Assembly: GCF_012584445.1 (NCBI RefSeq)
Contig: NZ_JABAHI010000008.1
Coordinates: forward strand, 682,001 to 746,000
DNA from: Olsenella sp. KGMB02461
Lineage (GTDB): Bacteria > Actinomycetota > Coriobacteriia > Coriobacteriales > Atopobiaceae
DNA: 64,000 nt
Reading direction: 5' to 3'
Shown: positions 7,741 to 16,673 of the stretch, one piece after another
How positions within the stretch are numbered: position 1 is the first letter of the stretch
Layout of the letters: every line of letters starts with the position of its first letter
The notes under the pieces: generated by a model
Database searches by the model: none
Told to the model about the DNA's origin: nothing
The model's input: the letters and a program-made list of their open reading frames with translations, nothing else
Made by a program: the position numbers and the translations under genes

Positions 7741-8409
7741 TTAGACGCTGTCCTTCTCCGGGAAGCTGGGGCAGAGATCGGAGATGAAGCACTCAGAGCA
7801 GCGAGGCTTTTTAGCGCGGCAGAACTCCCGGCCAAAGTGGACCCACTGGTGGTTTATATAGAGCCACTGGTCGCGCGGGTAGAGGCGCAGCAGAGCGTCT
7901 TCCACCTTCTCGGGAGTTTTGGCGGCAGGGCCGCAAAACTTCAGGCGGTGGGCGATCCTGAAGACGTGGGTGTCCACCGCGATGCCCTGAGGGTCGCGGA
8001 AGGCCTCGCACATCACGCAGTTGGCGGTCTTGCGGCCCACACCGGGCAGGCGTTGGAGCTCGTCGATGTCATGAGGCACAGAGCCGTCGTATTGAGCCAC
8101 GCTCATCTGCGCCAAGCCCTTGAGCTTGGCTGCCTTGGCGCGGAAAAAGCCCAGGGGTCTGATGATCCCCTCGATGTCCTCGATGGAGGCGGCGGCAAGA
8201 TCGGCAGGGGTTGGGAAGCGCTCCCACAGAGCGGGGGTCACTTTGTTCACCGCCGCATCGGTGCATTGGGCCGAGAGCACCACCGCCACCGTGAGCCTAA
8301 AGGGGTCGTCATAATCCAGCGAACAGGCGCCTTCCCCGTAGTAGTCGAACATGCGCTCTTCGATGAGCGCGGCGCGCTCGCGTTTTTGGGCCATGGGCTC
8401 ACGAGGCAT
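7741..8409 (-). CDS. nth: Endonuclease III (DNA glycosylase/AP lyase)
   Basis: 222 residues, normal length. The helix-hairpin-helix LPGVGRKTA (121-129) carries the catalytic Lys127, and the catalytic Asp is D146 in AVDTHV. The 4Fe-4S loop is intact with the canonical spacing C197-x6-C204-x2-C207-x5-C213. The enzyme removes oxidised pyrimidines and nicks abasic sites in base-excision repair. Start ATG 8409 has GAGGAGG upstream. Downstream, the membrane protein gene starts about 100 bp further on. Confidence 0.96.
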   Translation of the reverse strand: MPREPMAQKRERAALIEERMFDYYGEGACSLDYDDPFRLTVAVVLSAQCTDAAVNKVTPALWERFPTPADLAAASIEDIEGIIRPLGFFRAKAAKLKGLAQMSVAQYDGSVPHDIDELQRLPGVGRKTANCVMCEAFRDPQGIAVDTHVFRIAHRLKFCGPAAKTPEKVEDALLRLYPRDQWLYINHQWVHFGREFCRAKKPRCSECFISDLCPSFPEKDSV

Positions 8410-8503
8410 AGCTGGTCCTCCTCTATAGAAAGAAGGCCCACTGCGTTCGAGCGGGCCTCCAAATCAAGCATTAGATGAGCAATGCGGCACTGCAGCCTTC
8501 CTC

Positions 8504-8935
8504 TTACTGGATGCGAGTGCGGCAGTAGGGGCACACCTTCCAGTCTGCGTTGAGCGGACGGTGGCAGGTGGGGCAGACGTTGCGCACCTGGGTGTTGCAG
8601 ATGGGGCACACGATAAAGTCGCGGTCGATGGGCGTACCGCACTTGGGGCAGATTCCATAGTGCGAAAGCTGATGCTCGCGCAGCGCAATGTCCAGGTCTT
8701 GCTCCTCGCGATCCACCAGGTAGGAGCTGGGGCGCAGGATCACGTAGGCCAGAAGGCCCACGATGGGCACCACCGAGATAATAGCCCACAGCCACCAGGG
8801 CTCTGCCCCGCGGCGCTGGGCATCGCGTATCACGTAGACGATGGAGAGCATATAGAGCATGACCACGCAAGCCAACAGCAGGTACAGCACCATGCGTACC
8901 TCGGGCGTGATGAGTTGATCGAGCAAATCTCGCAT
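8504..8935 (-). CDS. Two-helix membrane protein with double zinc ribbon (PLDc_N-like)
   Basis: 143 residues. Two membrane segments at about 14-36 and 47-66 flank RDAQRRGAEPWWLWAIISVVP, which resembles the phospholipase D N-terminal 'PLDc_N' helical hairpin. After a charged linker come two zinc ribbons with four CxxC knuckles (CPKC, CPIC, CPTC, CPYC). Such proteins are widespread and uncharacterised; a membrane-anchored cytosolic zinc module is the reasonable reading. ATG 8935 has AAGGAG seven bases upstream. Confidence 0.75.
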   Translation of the reverse strand: MRDLLDQLITPEVRMVLYLLLACVVMLYMLSIVYVIRDAQRRGAEPWWLWAIISVVPIVGLLAYVILRPSSYLVDREEQDLDIALREHQLSHYGICPKCGTPIDRDFIVCPICNTQVRNVCPTCHRPLNADWKVCPYCRTRIQ

Positions 8936-9111
8936 GAACTAGCTCCTTTTGGTCCAATTAGAGCGCGATGGTAGATCCGTGCAACGCCAGGCCTAAAGAC
9001 CCGGCGTTTTGCCATTACGGCCCATTGTACCGAATGCCTTCGCCCCTCGCCCCATCGTCACCGTCATTCCACGGCCATCATAGTGACGATTTCGCAAGGT
9101 AGCTTTAAGTT

Positions 9112-10575
9112 CTACTCCTCCTTGCCGAGAAACCCTGCCACCTCGCCTGCCAACGTGATGGAGCCGGTGGCCGCCACGTCGATGGCCGCCGTGGCGTCGA
9201 GCGCCTGTTTCACGCTGTCAAATGTCCCCGCTACCTGGGCGCCTGCCTGGCGAAACAGCTGGGCGAGCTCTGGGGCGGGCAGCGCTCGGGGCGAGGAGGT
9301 CTGGCATACATAGACGGCAGGAAACTCTGGAGCCAAAAGGCGCGCGATGCCCGAGGTGTCTTTATCGGCAAGGACGGCGCACAAGAGCGCCGGACGTTTG
9401 TCTGCCTGGGGCTCTATGGCGCGGACGGCTGCCAAGAACGCCTCGATGGACTGGGGGTTGTGTGCCGCGTCCACCAGTACCAGGGGGTCGCTTCGAAGCA
9501 CTTGGAAGCGCCCGGGGGTAGGGCAGCTGGCCACCGAGCCCACAAGGGCAGAGGCGTTCAGGGGCTTTTGCAGATAAGCCTCGGCGATGGCGGCAGCGCA
9601 GGCGATGTTTTGGGCTTGATAGCCGGGCTTTTGTGCAGCGAGGCCTCGGTAGGCGGCGCGAGGAGTAACAAGATCCAGCTCAAGGGCGTCTGCCAGCGCG
9701 GAAGGGGCATGGCGAAGAGTGAAAAGCGCATGAGGAAGCGAAGCTTCTTGGGGAAGCGATTCTGCTGGCGCTGGCGCCGGCGCCTCTCCCCTGCTCACGA
9801 AGGCGTCCCAATCCTGGGGAGCTGCCTGCCGCACCAAGGTGGGCGCAACCCCTTGCTCGCGGCAACGATCAAGAAGCACCTCTGCCACCTGAGGCTGCTG
9901 GGTTCCGGTCCCTAGGACTGTGGACTGGCCAGACTTGATGATGGCGGCCTTCTCGGCAGCGATCTTTGGCAGGGTGTCACCCAGGATATGGGTGTGATCC
10001 AAGCCAATGCCGGTCACCGCGGTGACTTGAGGGTGCGTTGCCGTGGTGGCATCCCAGCGACCGCCAAGACCCACCTCGAGGACCGCAACGTCGACCTCCG
10101 CCAGGGCGAAGGCGACGCAGGCGGCGACGGTGAGGGTGTCGAACTCGGTGATGTCGTAGGGGCGCTGGCCGGTAGCCTGGCGGCGGGCGTTGACTCGGCG
10201 GCCAGCCTCGCAGGCCGCCGCGATGGAGAGCCCAAAGGCGCCGGGGGCGATGGGGGCGCCGGCGATCTCCATGCGCTCGGTATAATGCACCAGCTCAGGA
10301 GAGGTGTAGAGCGCGCAGCGAAAGCCTTCGCCCGCCAGGATTGCCGCCGTGTAGCGGGAAGTGGAGGTCTTGCCGTTGGTGCCCGCGATCTGGAGGATGT
10401 CGTAGCAGGCATCCGGGCGCCCCAGCTCATCCAGCATCTCCACCACGGTCTCGAGCATGGGGCAGATTCCCAACCGCACGATATGGGCCAGATGGTCCAG
10501 AGCCTCCGAATAGTTCATGGGCTCCACATCGAAGGGGATGCGGTAGGGATAGCTGGGAGCGGTTTCGTGATTCAT
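9112..10575 (-). CDS. folC: Bifunctional folylpolyglutamate synthase/dihydrofolate synthase
   Basis: 487 residues. The P-loop is ILQIAGTNGKTSTSRYTAAIL, followed by the family motifs ITEFDTLTVAA, VAVLEVGLGGRWDATTA, GLDHTHILGDT and, in the C-terminal domain, LVDAAHNPQSIEAFL. It adds glutamate to dihydropteroate and folates, using ATP. About 40 residues near 270-310 are an Ala/Pro/Glu-rich insertion. ATG 10575 has AAGGAG five bases upstream and forms ATGA with the stop of the 5-formyl-THF cyclo-ligase gene, so the two folate genes are coupled. The last codons contain the YTTCTCGGCA word (9123-9132). Confidence 0.95.
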   Translation of the reverse strand: MNHETAPSYPYRIPFDVEPMNYSEALDHLAHIVRLGICPMLETVVEMLDELGRPDACYDILQIAGTNGKTSTSRYTAAILAGEGFRCALYTSPELVHYTERMEIAGAPIAPGAFGLSIAAACEAGRRVNARRQATGQRPYDITEFDTLTVAACVAFALAEVDVAVLEVGLGGRWDATTATHPQVTAVTGIGLDHTHILGDTLPKIAAEKAAIIKSGQSTVLGTGTQQPQVAEVLLDRCREQGVAPTLVRQAAPQDWDAFVSRGEAPAPAPAESLPQEASLPHALFTLRHAPSALADALELDLVTPRAAYRGLAAQKPGYQAQNIACAAAIAEAYLQKPLNASALVGSVASCPTPGRFQVLRSDPLVLVDAAHNPQSIEAFLAAVRAIEPQADKRPALLCAVLADKDTSGIARLLAPEFPAVYVCQTSSPRALPAPELAQLFRQAGAQVAGTFDSVKQALDATAAIDVAATGSITLAGEVAGFLGKEE

Positions 10576-11246
10576 GAGATCTCCTTGGGATGAGGAGTTA
10601 TAGAGCAACCGTCAGAGGAGACGACGGCGCGAAGGGGCACGTCGGTAGGCTCTAACAGATTTGATAGGGCAACCAGTTGGCATTTATAGCCAATGCCTAC
10701 GGTAAACACCTCTGCATCCAGTGAGGAGAGGAAGCGGTCATAATAGCCCCCTCCATAACCTAGCCTGCCTCCGGTATGCGGATCGAGCCCCACTGCGGGC
10801 AGGATGATCAGGAGCCTTTGAGGAGATAGCGCCGCAGGGTCCACAAGCAGGCAGCGGACAGGGTCCGGCTCTCCCATGCCGTAGGGATGGATATGCAACC
10901 GGTTGCGCCATCCAACATCTACCTGGTGCCAAGCGAGCTTGCGACCAGGGACGCATCGGGGCAACAGCACGCGCTTGCCTGCGGTTAGAGCGCCATCGAG
11001 CAGACCGTCACAGGAGACCTCGGCGCCCATGGCAGCATAGCCGCAGATAGTGGAAGCTTGCTGCCATTGGGGCAACGCCTCCAGCTGCTGCTGGACGGCC
11101 TGCTGCTCTAAAGCGCGCTCTTGAGGCAACAGCGCTTCTCGTGCACGCAACAGTTCGCGGCGCAGCGAGGCTTTAGCGCAACTGGTTGTCACAGGTGCTA
11201 CTTGCTGGTTATAGGTGTAAGAGGACGCATCATCTAAAAAAGTCAT
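10572..11246 (-). CDS. 5-formyltetrahydrofolate cyclo-ligase
   Basis: 224 residues. It has the N-terminal KASLRRELLRAREAL, a VLLPRCVPGRKLAWHQV strand and the signature PAVGLDPHTGGRLGYGGGYYDRFL, which binds ATP and folate. It converts 5-formyl-THF to 5,10-methenyl-THF. Its stop overlaps the folC start (ATGA). The start is uncertain: ATG 11246 has no good Shine-Dalgarno sequence, and the first ~22 residues are not conserved, so a GTG further in is possible. Confidence 0.93.
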   Translation of the reverse strand: MTFLDDASSYTYNQQVAPVTTSCAKASLRRELLRAREALLPQERALEQQAVQQQLEALPQWQQASTICGYAAMGAEVSCDGLLDGALTAGKRVLLPRCVPGRKLAWHQVDVGWRNRLHIHPYGMGEPDPVRCLLVDPAALSPQRLLIILPAVGLDPHTGGRLGYGGGYYDRFLSSLDAEVFTVGIGYKCQLVALSNLLEPTDVPLRAVVSSDGCSITPHPKEIS

Positions 11247-11329
11247 GGCACAGATGATAGTGGTGCCGGCTGCCCTCGTCGAATCAGGATGAGACGCTCA
11301 AAGCCACAGCGCCGCCCTACCTGCAGCCA

Positions 11330-11369
11330 AAAAGAAGCCCCTACGCCTAAGCGCAAGGGCTTCTCGGCA
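11330..11369 (-). terminator. Intrinsic terminator of the PTS genes, built on the TTCTCGGCA word
   Basis: On the minus strand AGAAGCCC pairs with GGGGCTTCT across a ~15-nt loop and is followed by TTTTT. The left arm is part of a copy of the abundant word TGCCGAGAAGCCC, so the word doubles as a terminator arm. It lies ~105 bp after the EIIA gene. Confidence 0.7.
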
Positions 11370-11472
11370 GCTGATGATGGCGGTATAGCACGAGCGCCAT
11401 CACCAGGCACAGCAAAAGGGGGTAGCACAGAGGGCAGACGCGAGGTGCTGGGAGCAGGCGCATAAGACCTTG

Positions 11473-11805
11473 TTAGTCGGTCACGCCGTCCAAGCGCTTA
11501 TAGAGCGCGATGAACTCGGTGGCCATGATGCGCACGGTCTCTGTGCCGGCCATCTGGTCCTCAGCATGCAGAAGGATCAACGGTGCGTCAGGCTCGCGCT
11601 CGCCGGCAGCGTCTGCCTGGAGCAGCTTAAGGTGCACGTCGTGACCCTGGGCAAAGGCCTTGTCGCCCTCGTCTACGAGGCTGGCGGCCTCGTCAAAAGC
11701 GCCTTCACGAGCCTTGGCAATAGCGTTCACAAAGCAAGACTTGGCGGTGCCCACGTAGCTGATGATCTCGAAGCAGGTGAGTTGGAGCTCGTTCATATCT
11801 TCCAT
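11473..11805 (-). CDS. PTS lactose/cellobiose-family IIA component
   Basis: 110 residues, all helical, with the phosphorylated His in LILLHAEDQMAG and a preceding GHDVHLKLLQADAAG that matches the lactose/chitobiose IIA family. It takes phosphate from HPr and passes it to IIB. It is the last gene of the IIC-IIB-IIA order on the minus strand, 48 bp after IIB. ATG 11805 follows GGAG at 12 bases; ATG 11796 is also possible. Confidence 0.93.
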   Translation of the reverse strand: MEDMNELQLTCFEIISYVGTAKSCFVNAIAKAREGAFDEAASLVDEGDKAFAQGHDVHLKLLQADAAGEREPDAPLILLHAEDQMAGTETVRIMATEFIALYKRLDGVTD

Positions 11806-11853
11806 GATGCGGCAGGTCTCCTCATTAGGTGGCAGCAGGTAGCAAATGATGGA

Positions 11854-12153
11854 CTAGATCTCGGCTAGGGCGGCGTCCAGGATCTTGGGGGCATTCATAC
11901 GGCCATAGTCGACCATGGCGATGACCTCGACGGGCTTGGCGCCGTCCACGGCTTTCTCGAAGTCGCCCTTGGCGTAGCCAATCTGGGGGCCAAGCAGCAG
12001 GATGTCAGCGGAGTCGATGTTCTCCATGGCCTCGGCCATGGGACGAGCCTCGATCTCCACGTCCAGGCCACGGTTCTTGGCCTCGGCCTGCATCTTTTGC
12101 ACCAGCAGGGAGGTGGACATACCGGCATTGCAGACGAGCATGATCTTCTTCAT
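11854..12153 (-). CDS. PTS lactose/cellobiose-family IIB component
   Basis: 99 residues. The N-terminal VCNAGMSTSLLVQKM is the P-loop with the phosphocysteine; LLLGPQIGYAKGDFE follows, as in CelA/ChbB proteins. It receives phosphate from IIA and gives it to the incoming sugar. ATG 12153 has AAAGGAG six bases upstream; an upstream in-frame ATG at 12180 lacks one. Confidence 0.95.
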   Translation of the reverse strand: MKKIMLVCNAGMSTSLLVQKMQAEAKNRGLDVEIEARPMAEAMENIDSADILLLGPQIGYAKGDFEKAVDGAKPVEVIAMVDYGRMNAPKILDAALAEI

Positions 12154-12363
12154 TGAGGTCTCCTTTGGGCTGAGAGGCATCCGCCTCGACTTCTAGGGCC
12201 AAAGCCTGTAGCGACAAGCTTTGGGTGACACATCGCAAGGCCTCCTGAATCGGCGTGCCTTAGGCCTTGCCGCAAACCACCTGCTGCAAAGTTATTTAAT
12301 AGCGCTCAAATAACCTTGCAATCAAAGTACTCCTAGGAGATCGCCCTGTGGACGACTCCCGCA

Positions 12364-12393
12364 GGGGAGACGGCGTCCGGTCGCCGTCTCCCC
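12364..12393. terminator. 12-bp GC hairpin between IIC and IIB genes
   Basis: GGGGAGACGGCG and its exact complement with a 6-base loop. There is no U-tract, so it may be an RNA-stabilising or partly terminating hairpin that sets the ratio of IIC to IIB/IIA rather than a full stop. Confidence 0.55.
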
Positions 12394-12478
12394 TTCCCTA
12401 GGAGTGCGAGCGGGATCCAAACACAGAGTTCAAGCGAGGGATAGAGCGGGGTTGGCGCAAGAGATTCCAGCGCAGGGT

Positions 12479-13903
12479 TTAGGCAGCGTCCTGCATCTCC
12501 AGCTGCTTGGCAGCGGTGCGTTCGGAGATGTGCATGAAGGGCAGCCACACCGCCATGCCAATGCCGATCTCGATGACCTGCCAGACGGCGGCACGCCAGT
12601 CAAAGGCGGTGGAGAACAGCGCGGAGAGCACGGGAGGGGTGGTCCAGGGGGCCTGGACGACGCAGGGAGAGATCCAGCCCAGGCAGGTGAGGCCATAGGT
12701 AGCTGCAATGAAGATGTCGGGCAGCAAGACGAAGGGCACCATCAGCGGGATGTTGTAGACGATGGGGTAACCGTAGATCACAGGCTCGTTGATGTTGAAG
12801 ATGCCAGGCAGGATAGAGAGCTTGGCGATGTCGCGGGAAGCCTTGTTCTTGGAGAACAGGAAGGTGTCGAGCAGCAGCATGAAGGTGCAGCCAGAGCCTC
12901 CGATAAGGGCGAAGGAGTTGACGATCTGCATGTTCATGTAGTGGTCGGCGGGAATGACCTGGCCGGCCTGATACATGGCCATATTCTCGACGATGAGGAC
13001 GGTGAGGATGGGCTCAGCCAGTACGCCGGAGATGGTGGACTGGTGGATGCCTAGGCAGAAGAGCAGGTTTGCCACGGTGTAGATGATGACGACGGCCAAG
13101 GGGCCCGCGTTCATGACGCCCTTGAGCGGCGCAGCCACACCAGTGGCGATGATCTCCATGAGGTTGGTGCCCCAGATGCCGTTCAAGATGGCAGCCACGA
13201 GGCCAAAGAGGGAAAGGGTGAGCAGCAGAGGGATGAGCACGTTGAAAGACTTGCCTACTGCAGGGGGGACGCCTTCGCCCAGGTTGATCTTGAGCTTCTC
13301 GATGCTAGAAACCTTGATGAACAAGGTGGTGGCCAGAAGGCCCACGATGATGGCGGCGAACAGGCCGTTGGCGCCGGTGTTGGAGGTGGAGATGACGCCA
13401 GTGACGGCAGTATCGAAGTTGGTGTCTGCCGCCAGGTTGAGGGTGGTGGCCAGATCAGCGGACTCCAGAGTCTCCACACCTGCCGCAACCTCGCCCGAGC
13501 TGGTGGCATAGGTGAGATTGGCGACGGTGGTGGTCACTGACTGAGGGAACATGATCACCAGGCAGCAGATGGACACCACCAGACAGGCGATGGCGTTGCC
13601 AAAGCGCTTGTTGTTGGCGAAGCAGTAACCGATAACGCCGCAGAGCAGGATGGCAGCGAAGCTCAGCGTGCCTTGGGTGATGGCGTTTCCCCAATACTGG
13701 GCAGCTGCCAGCTCAGCAGAACCATCGGCTAAAAAGAGAGGAAACACAACATTGTTGATGAGCACTGCGATGCCGGCCAGAATATAGATAGGCATGATCG
13801 TGGCAAAGCCATCGCGCAGGGAGCGCAGATGCACCTGATTGCCTACCTTGGCAGATACCTCGGCAAATTTGTCGAGGAACGACTGCCCGTTTTCGTTAGC
13901 CAT
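12479..13903 (-). CDS. PTS cellobiose/beta-glucoside-type IIC permease
   Basis: 474 residues with about ten hydrophobic segments. It opens with a soluble helix (FLDKFAEVSAKVGNQVHLRSLRDGFATIMPIYILAG), the standard N-terminus of lactose/cellobiose EIIC. Later it has IHQSTISGVLAEPIL, the central GGSGCTFMLLL and INEPVIYGYPIVYNIPLMVPF (substrate-site loop). It carries the sugar through the membrane while IIB phosphorylates it. One loop at 130-180 is Thr/Ala-rich and longer than usual. ATG 13903 has AGGAG. The neighbouring GH1 gene gives the likely substrate class: beta-glucosides such as cellobiose or salicin. Confidence 0.94.
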   Translation of the reverse strand: MANENGQSFLDKFAEVSAKVGNQVHLRSLRDGFATIMPIYILAGIAVLINNVVFPLFLADGSAELAAAQYWGNAITQGTLSFAAILLCGVIGYCFANNKRFGNAIACLVVSICCLVIMFPQSVTTTVANLTYATSSGEVAAGVETLESADLATTLNLAADTNFDTAVTGVISTSNTGANGLFAAIIVGLLATTLFIKVSSIEKLKINLGEGVPPAVGKSFNVLIPLLLTLSLFGLVAAILNGIWGTNLMEIIATGVAAPLKGVMNAGPLAVVIIYTVANLLFCLGIHQSTISGVLAEPILTVLIVENMAMYQAGQVIPADHYMNMQIVNSFALIGGSGCTFMLLLDTFLFSKNKASRDIAKLSILPGIFNINEPVIYGYPIVYNIPLMVPFVLLPDIFIAATYGLTCLGWISPCVVQAPWTTPPVLSALFSTAFDWRAAVWQVIEIGIGMAVWLPFMHISERTAAKQLEMQDAA

Positions 13904-14038
13904 GGGTTCTCCTAGTCTCTCTATAATGCACTAACTCTTCAAAGCCCCCAACCCGGATGGCGCCGCCAGGGGCTCAAAAGCCAAACAGACCGCCCTAAAA
14001 TCTTTCCGACGCGGTTTAGAGCGGGGAGGGCGAGGTGA

Positions 14039-14076
14039 AGGGCTTCTCGGCAAGAAGGGGGTGCCAAGAAGCCCCT
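14039..14076 (-). terminator. Imperfect hairpin of two inverted TTCTCGGCA-type words
   Basis: AGGGCTTCTCGGCA pairs with TGCCAAGAAGCCCCT with one C-A mismatch and a 9-base loop, about 20 bp past the GH1 stop. There is little U-tract. It parallels the way uptake-sequence pairs act as terminators in other bacteria. Confidence 0.45.
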
Positions 14077-14096
14077 ACCTCCTAAGCTCGCAGCCT

Positions 14097-15500
14097 CTAA
14101 GAAATCACGTGGGTCTTTGCGACCTCGCAAAGCCAGGCGGCGGACTTTTTGGGAACTCGCTGGTAGCCTTCCATGAGGTCTACCTCGATGAAGCCGTAGC
14201 GGTTTTTGAAGGCGTTGTTCCAGGACCAGTTGTCTATGGCGCCCCAGTAGTGGTAGCCCACGCAATGGGCGCCGTCCTCGATGGCTTTGGCGATCCAGGT
14301 GAGGTGCTGGCGTACAAAATCGATGCGGTAGTCATCCTGGATTTGGCCGGCCTCATCGCGATTCTTGTACTCGCCCTCGATGCCCATGCCGTTCTCGGAG
14401 ACAAACCACTCCAGGTCCGGATAATCGCGGGCGGCAGTCATGCCAAAGTCGTAGATGCCCTTGGGATAGATCTCCCAGCCGCGGCTCTCATTCATGACGG
14501 CGTCAGGCCAGACGTACTTGTCTGCAAAGACCGGGCATCCGGCTTCGTCAACGTCGCGGGAAGGCGCCTGCACGCGGGTGGGCTGGTAGTAGTTGACACC
14601 CAGCCAATCCACGGTGCCGCGGGCCAAGATCTCATCGTCGCCAGGGCGCACAGGCAACGCACAGCCACGCTCAGAAAGGGTCTCCACCACGTCCTGGGGA
14701 AGCCGGCCCTTGGTGACCAGGTCAAGCCACCAGCGGTTGTTGATGCCGTCGGTCATGCGCACCGCCTCGAGGTCTGCCTCAGAGGGGTTCTCCTTGGTAT
14801 AGGGAGGCATGAAGGCGTTGATAAGGCCGATGCGGGCATCGGGAAGCATGAGACCGGCAGATTGTGCCTCGCGGAAGGCCTGCACGCCTTTGGCATGGGC
14901 AATGGAGATGTTGTACTGCACAGTGCGCGCACGGTTGAAGTTCTTGATGAAGGGCCACCAATTGCCTTCCTGGTAGCGCTGCTCGGGCTCCACCGTAGGC
15001 TCATTGAAGGTGAACCAGCAGCGCACTTCCTGGCCGAACTCTGCAAAGGCTTTGCGCACGTAGTTCTCGTAGGCATCCACTACCTCGCGGTTCTCCCAGC
15101 CGCCGCGGCGGAAGAGGTAGGTGGGCATATCGAAGTGGTAGAGGTTCACGAACATCTCGATACCGGCGGCCTTGGCGGCAGCAAAGAGACGGTGGTACCA
15201 CTCGGCGCCTGCGGGATTGATCTCGCCGTTCTCATCCAAGAAGCGGCTCCATTGGATGGAGGTGCGCACAGAATCGAGACCCAGCGTCTCTTTATAGAGC
15301 TTGAGGTCGCCCTCATACATGGTCATGAAGTCATTGCCCACGTAGGAGCCCACCTTGTTATAAAAATCGTCGATATTCTCTATGGACCAGGTGTCCCAGA
15401 GGTTCTCCAATTTACCGTCTTGGGCCCATCGGCCCTCTGTTTGGGGACCCGAGAAGGCCGCACCCAAAAAGAAGTCTTGAGGCAGGGTGGGGTTGCTCAT
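14097..15500 (-). CDS. GH1 6-phospho-beta-glucosidase/galactosidase
   Basis: 467 residues, full length for glycoside hydrolase family 1. The acid/base Glu167 lies in FTFNEPTV and the nucleophile Glu369 in FVSENGMG. The N-terminal FFLGAAFSGPQTEG is typical of 6-phospho-beta-glycosidases, matching the PTS next to it, which would deliver 6-phospho-sugars. It splits them into glucose-6-phosphate and an aglycone or glucose. ATG 15500 follows AAGGAG; an in-frame extension to 15575 lacks a binding site. It lies first in the minus-strand unit, divergent from the GntR gene. Confidence 0.93.
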   Translation of the reverse strand: MSNPTLPQDFFLGAAFSGPQTEGRWAQDGKLENLWDTWSIENIDDFYNKVGSYVGNDFMTMYEGDLKLYKETLGLDSVRTSIQWSRFLDENGEINPAGAEWYHRLFAAAKAAGIEMFVNLYHFDMPTYLFRRGGWENREVVDAYENYVRKAFAEFGQEVRCWFTFNEPTVEPEQRYQEGNWWPFIKNFNRARTVQYNISIAHAKGVQAFREAQSAGLMLPDARIGLINAFMPPYTKENPSEADLEAVRMTDGINNRWWLDLVTKGRLPQDVVETLSERGCALPVRPGDDEILARGTVDWLGVNYYQPTRVQAPSRDVDEAGCPVFADKYVWPDAVMNESRGWEIYPKGIYDFGMTAARDYPDLEWFVSENGMGIEGEYKNRDEAGQIQDDYRIDFVRQHLTWIAKAIEDGAHCVGYHYWGAIDNWSWNNAFKNRYGFIEVDLMEGYQRVPKKSAAWLCEVAKTHVIS

Positions 15501-15859
15501 GCGTGCTCCTTGGCGTCGATAAGGCAGGCTAGCGATACTGCACCCGAGGCAAGCAGACAGGACTACCACTTGCAAAGAATAAGTGCACTGCCTGCGCTTA
15601 TTGGTGATTGCATCTACAGGGATTGATATTTATATCGTTCTTATTATAGATGCGTCCCGTTTCTTGATATGCATTGTAGCGCTCTAATAATTGGCATAGC
15701 GATCTTACAGCCCCATTTCTACGGAGCTTCCCGGCGAGCGGTCTCATATCCCCTATAAACGGTATCTATACTCAATTTGTAAGGAACGCGCTCTAATTTC
15801 TCATCTATCCTATGATGTGAACGACTGACCGCTATTTATCGAGGTCAAGGTGATGAATC

Positions 15860-16606
15860 ATGTCTAAATACGAAGACATTGCCACAGATATTCAAGGATC
15901 TATTTTGGATGGCAGCCTTAAAGCCGGCGACCGCCTTCCCACCGTAGTCGAGCTCTGCGACCTCTATGGTGTGAGCAAAATCACAGTGCGCAAAGCCATT
16001 GACATCTTGGCAGAGCAAGGCTTGGTTTCTAGCCGTCGCGGCTCTGGCACCTATGTGAAGACCACCCCAGAAGCGTTGGGTGTAGAAAGCGACCTGCACG
16101 CCGGCGACGTCCTCTACACCGGTCGCTCGGATCGATCTGTGGGATTTACCAACGAATATGCGCTCCAAGATAAAAAAGTCAGCTCTGACATCATCGAGTT
16201 TTCCATCGTGGTGCCCCCGGAGCAAATCGCCCAACGCCTAGATATGGGCCCCGATGATTTCGCCTATCACGACATTCGCGTACGTCGCCTAGACGACATT
16301 CCCATCGTGGTGGAGAACACCTACATGCCCCTGGAGCTCATTCCCGGCCTCAAACGCCATCACTTGGAAGGCTCTATCTATCGCTACCTTACTCAGGATT
16401 TAGGATTGCACCTCTCCAGCTTTCACCGGATCATCCGTGCCGTGCCCGCCACTCTCGAAGAAGCCCAATGGCTTGAGATCGAAGAGGACTCTCCCCTCTT
16501 GGAGATCGAACAGATCGGCTTTGTGGACACCGGCCTGCCATTCGAGTATTCGATTTCGCGCAATGTGGGATCGCGCGCCGAGCTGCATAACATCAACATT
16601 ACTTAG
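15860..16606 (+). CDS. GntR-family (UTRA domain) transcriptional regulator
   Basis: 248 residues. The N-terminal winged helix (KYEDIATDIQGSILDGSLKAGDRLPTVVELCDLYGVSKITVRKAIDIL) with the GSGTYV wing is followed by a UTRA effector domain (from about 90: VVPPEQIAQRLDMGPDDFAYHDIRVRRLDDIPIVVENTYMP). UTRA regulators usually bind a phosphorylated sugar. Placed head-to-head with the GH1/PTS genes, it is probably their local repressor. ATG 15860 has AAGGTG upstream. The 360-bp divergent spacer is AT-rich, and I could not pick a confident operator. Confidence 0.92.
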   Translation: MSKYEDIATDIQGSILDGSLKAGDRLPTVVELCDLYGVSKITVRKAIDILAEQGLVSSRRGSGTYVKTTPEALGVESDLHAGDVLYTGRSDRSVGFTNEYALQDKKVSSDIIEFSIVVPPEQIAQRLDMGPDDFAYHDIRVRRLDDIPIVVENTYMPLELIPGLKRHHLEGSIYRYLTQDLGLHLSSFHRIIRAVPATLEEAQWLEIEEDSPLLEIEQIGFVDTGLPFEYSISRNVGSRAELHNINIT

Positions 16607-16673
16607 GGCGGCGGTGGACCGGAATAGCAGAGGGAACGGCGCCACGCTGCAAAGCCCTATCTTTCCCTCTAAA

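Noticed and set aside
8981-9015. Terminator between folC and the zinc-ribbon protein gene
   Set aside because: An AACGCC/GGCGTT inverted repeat exists, but its T-tract points to the plus strand where no gene ends; function unclear.
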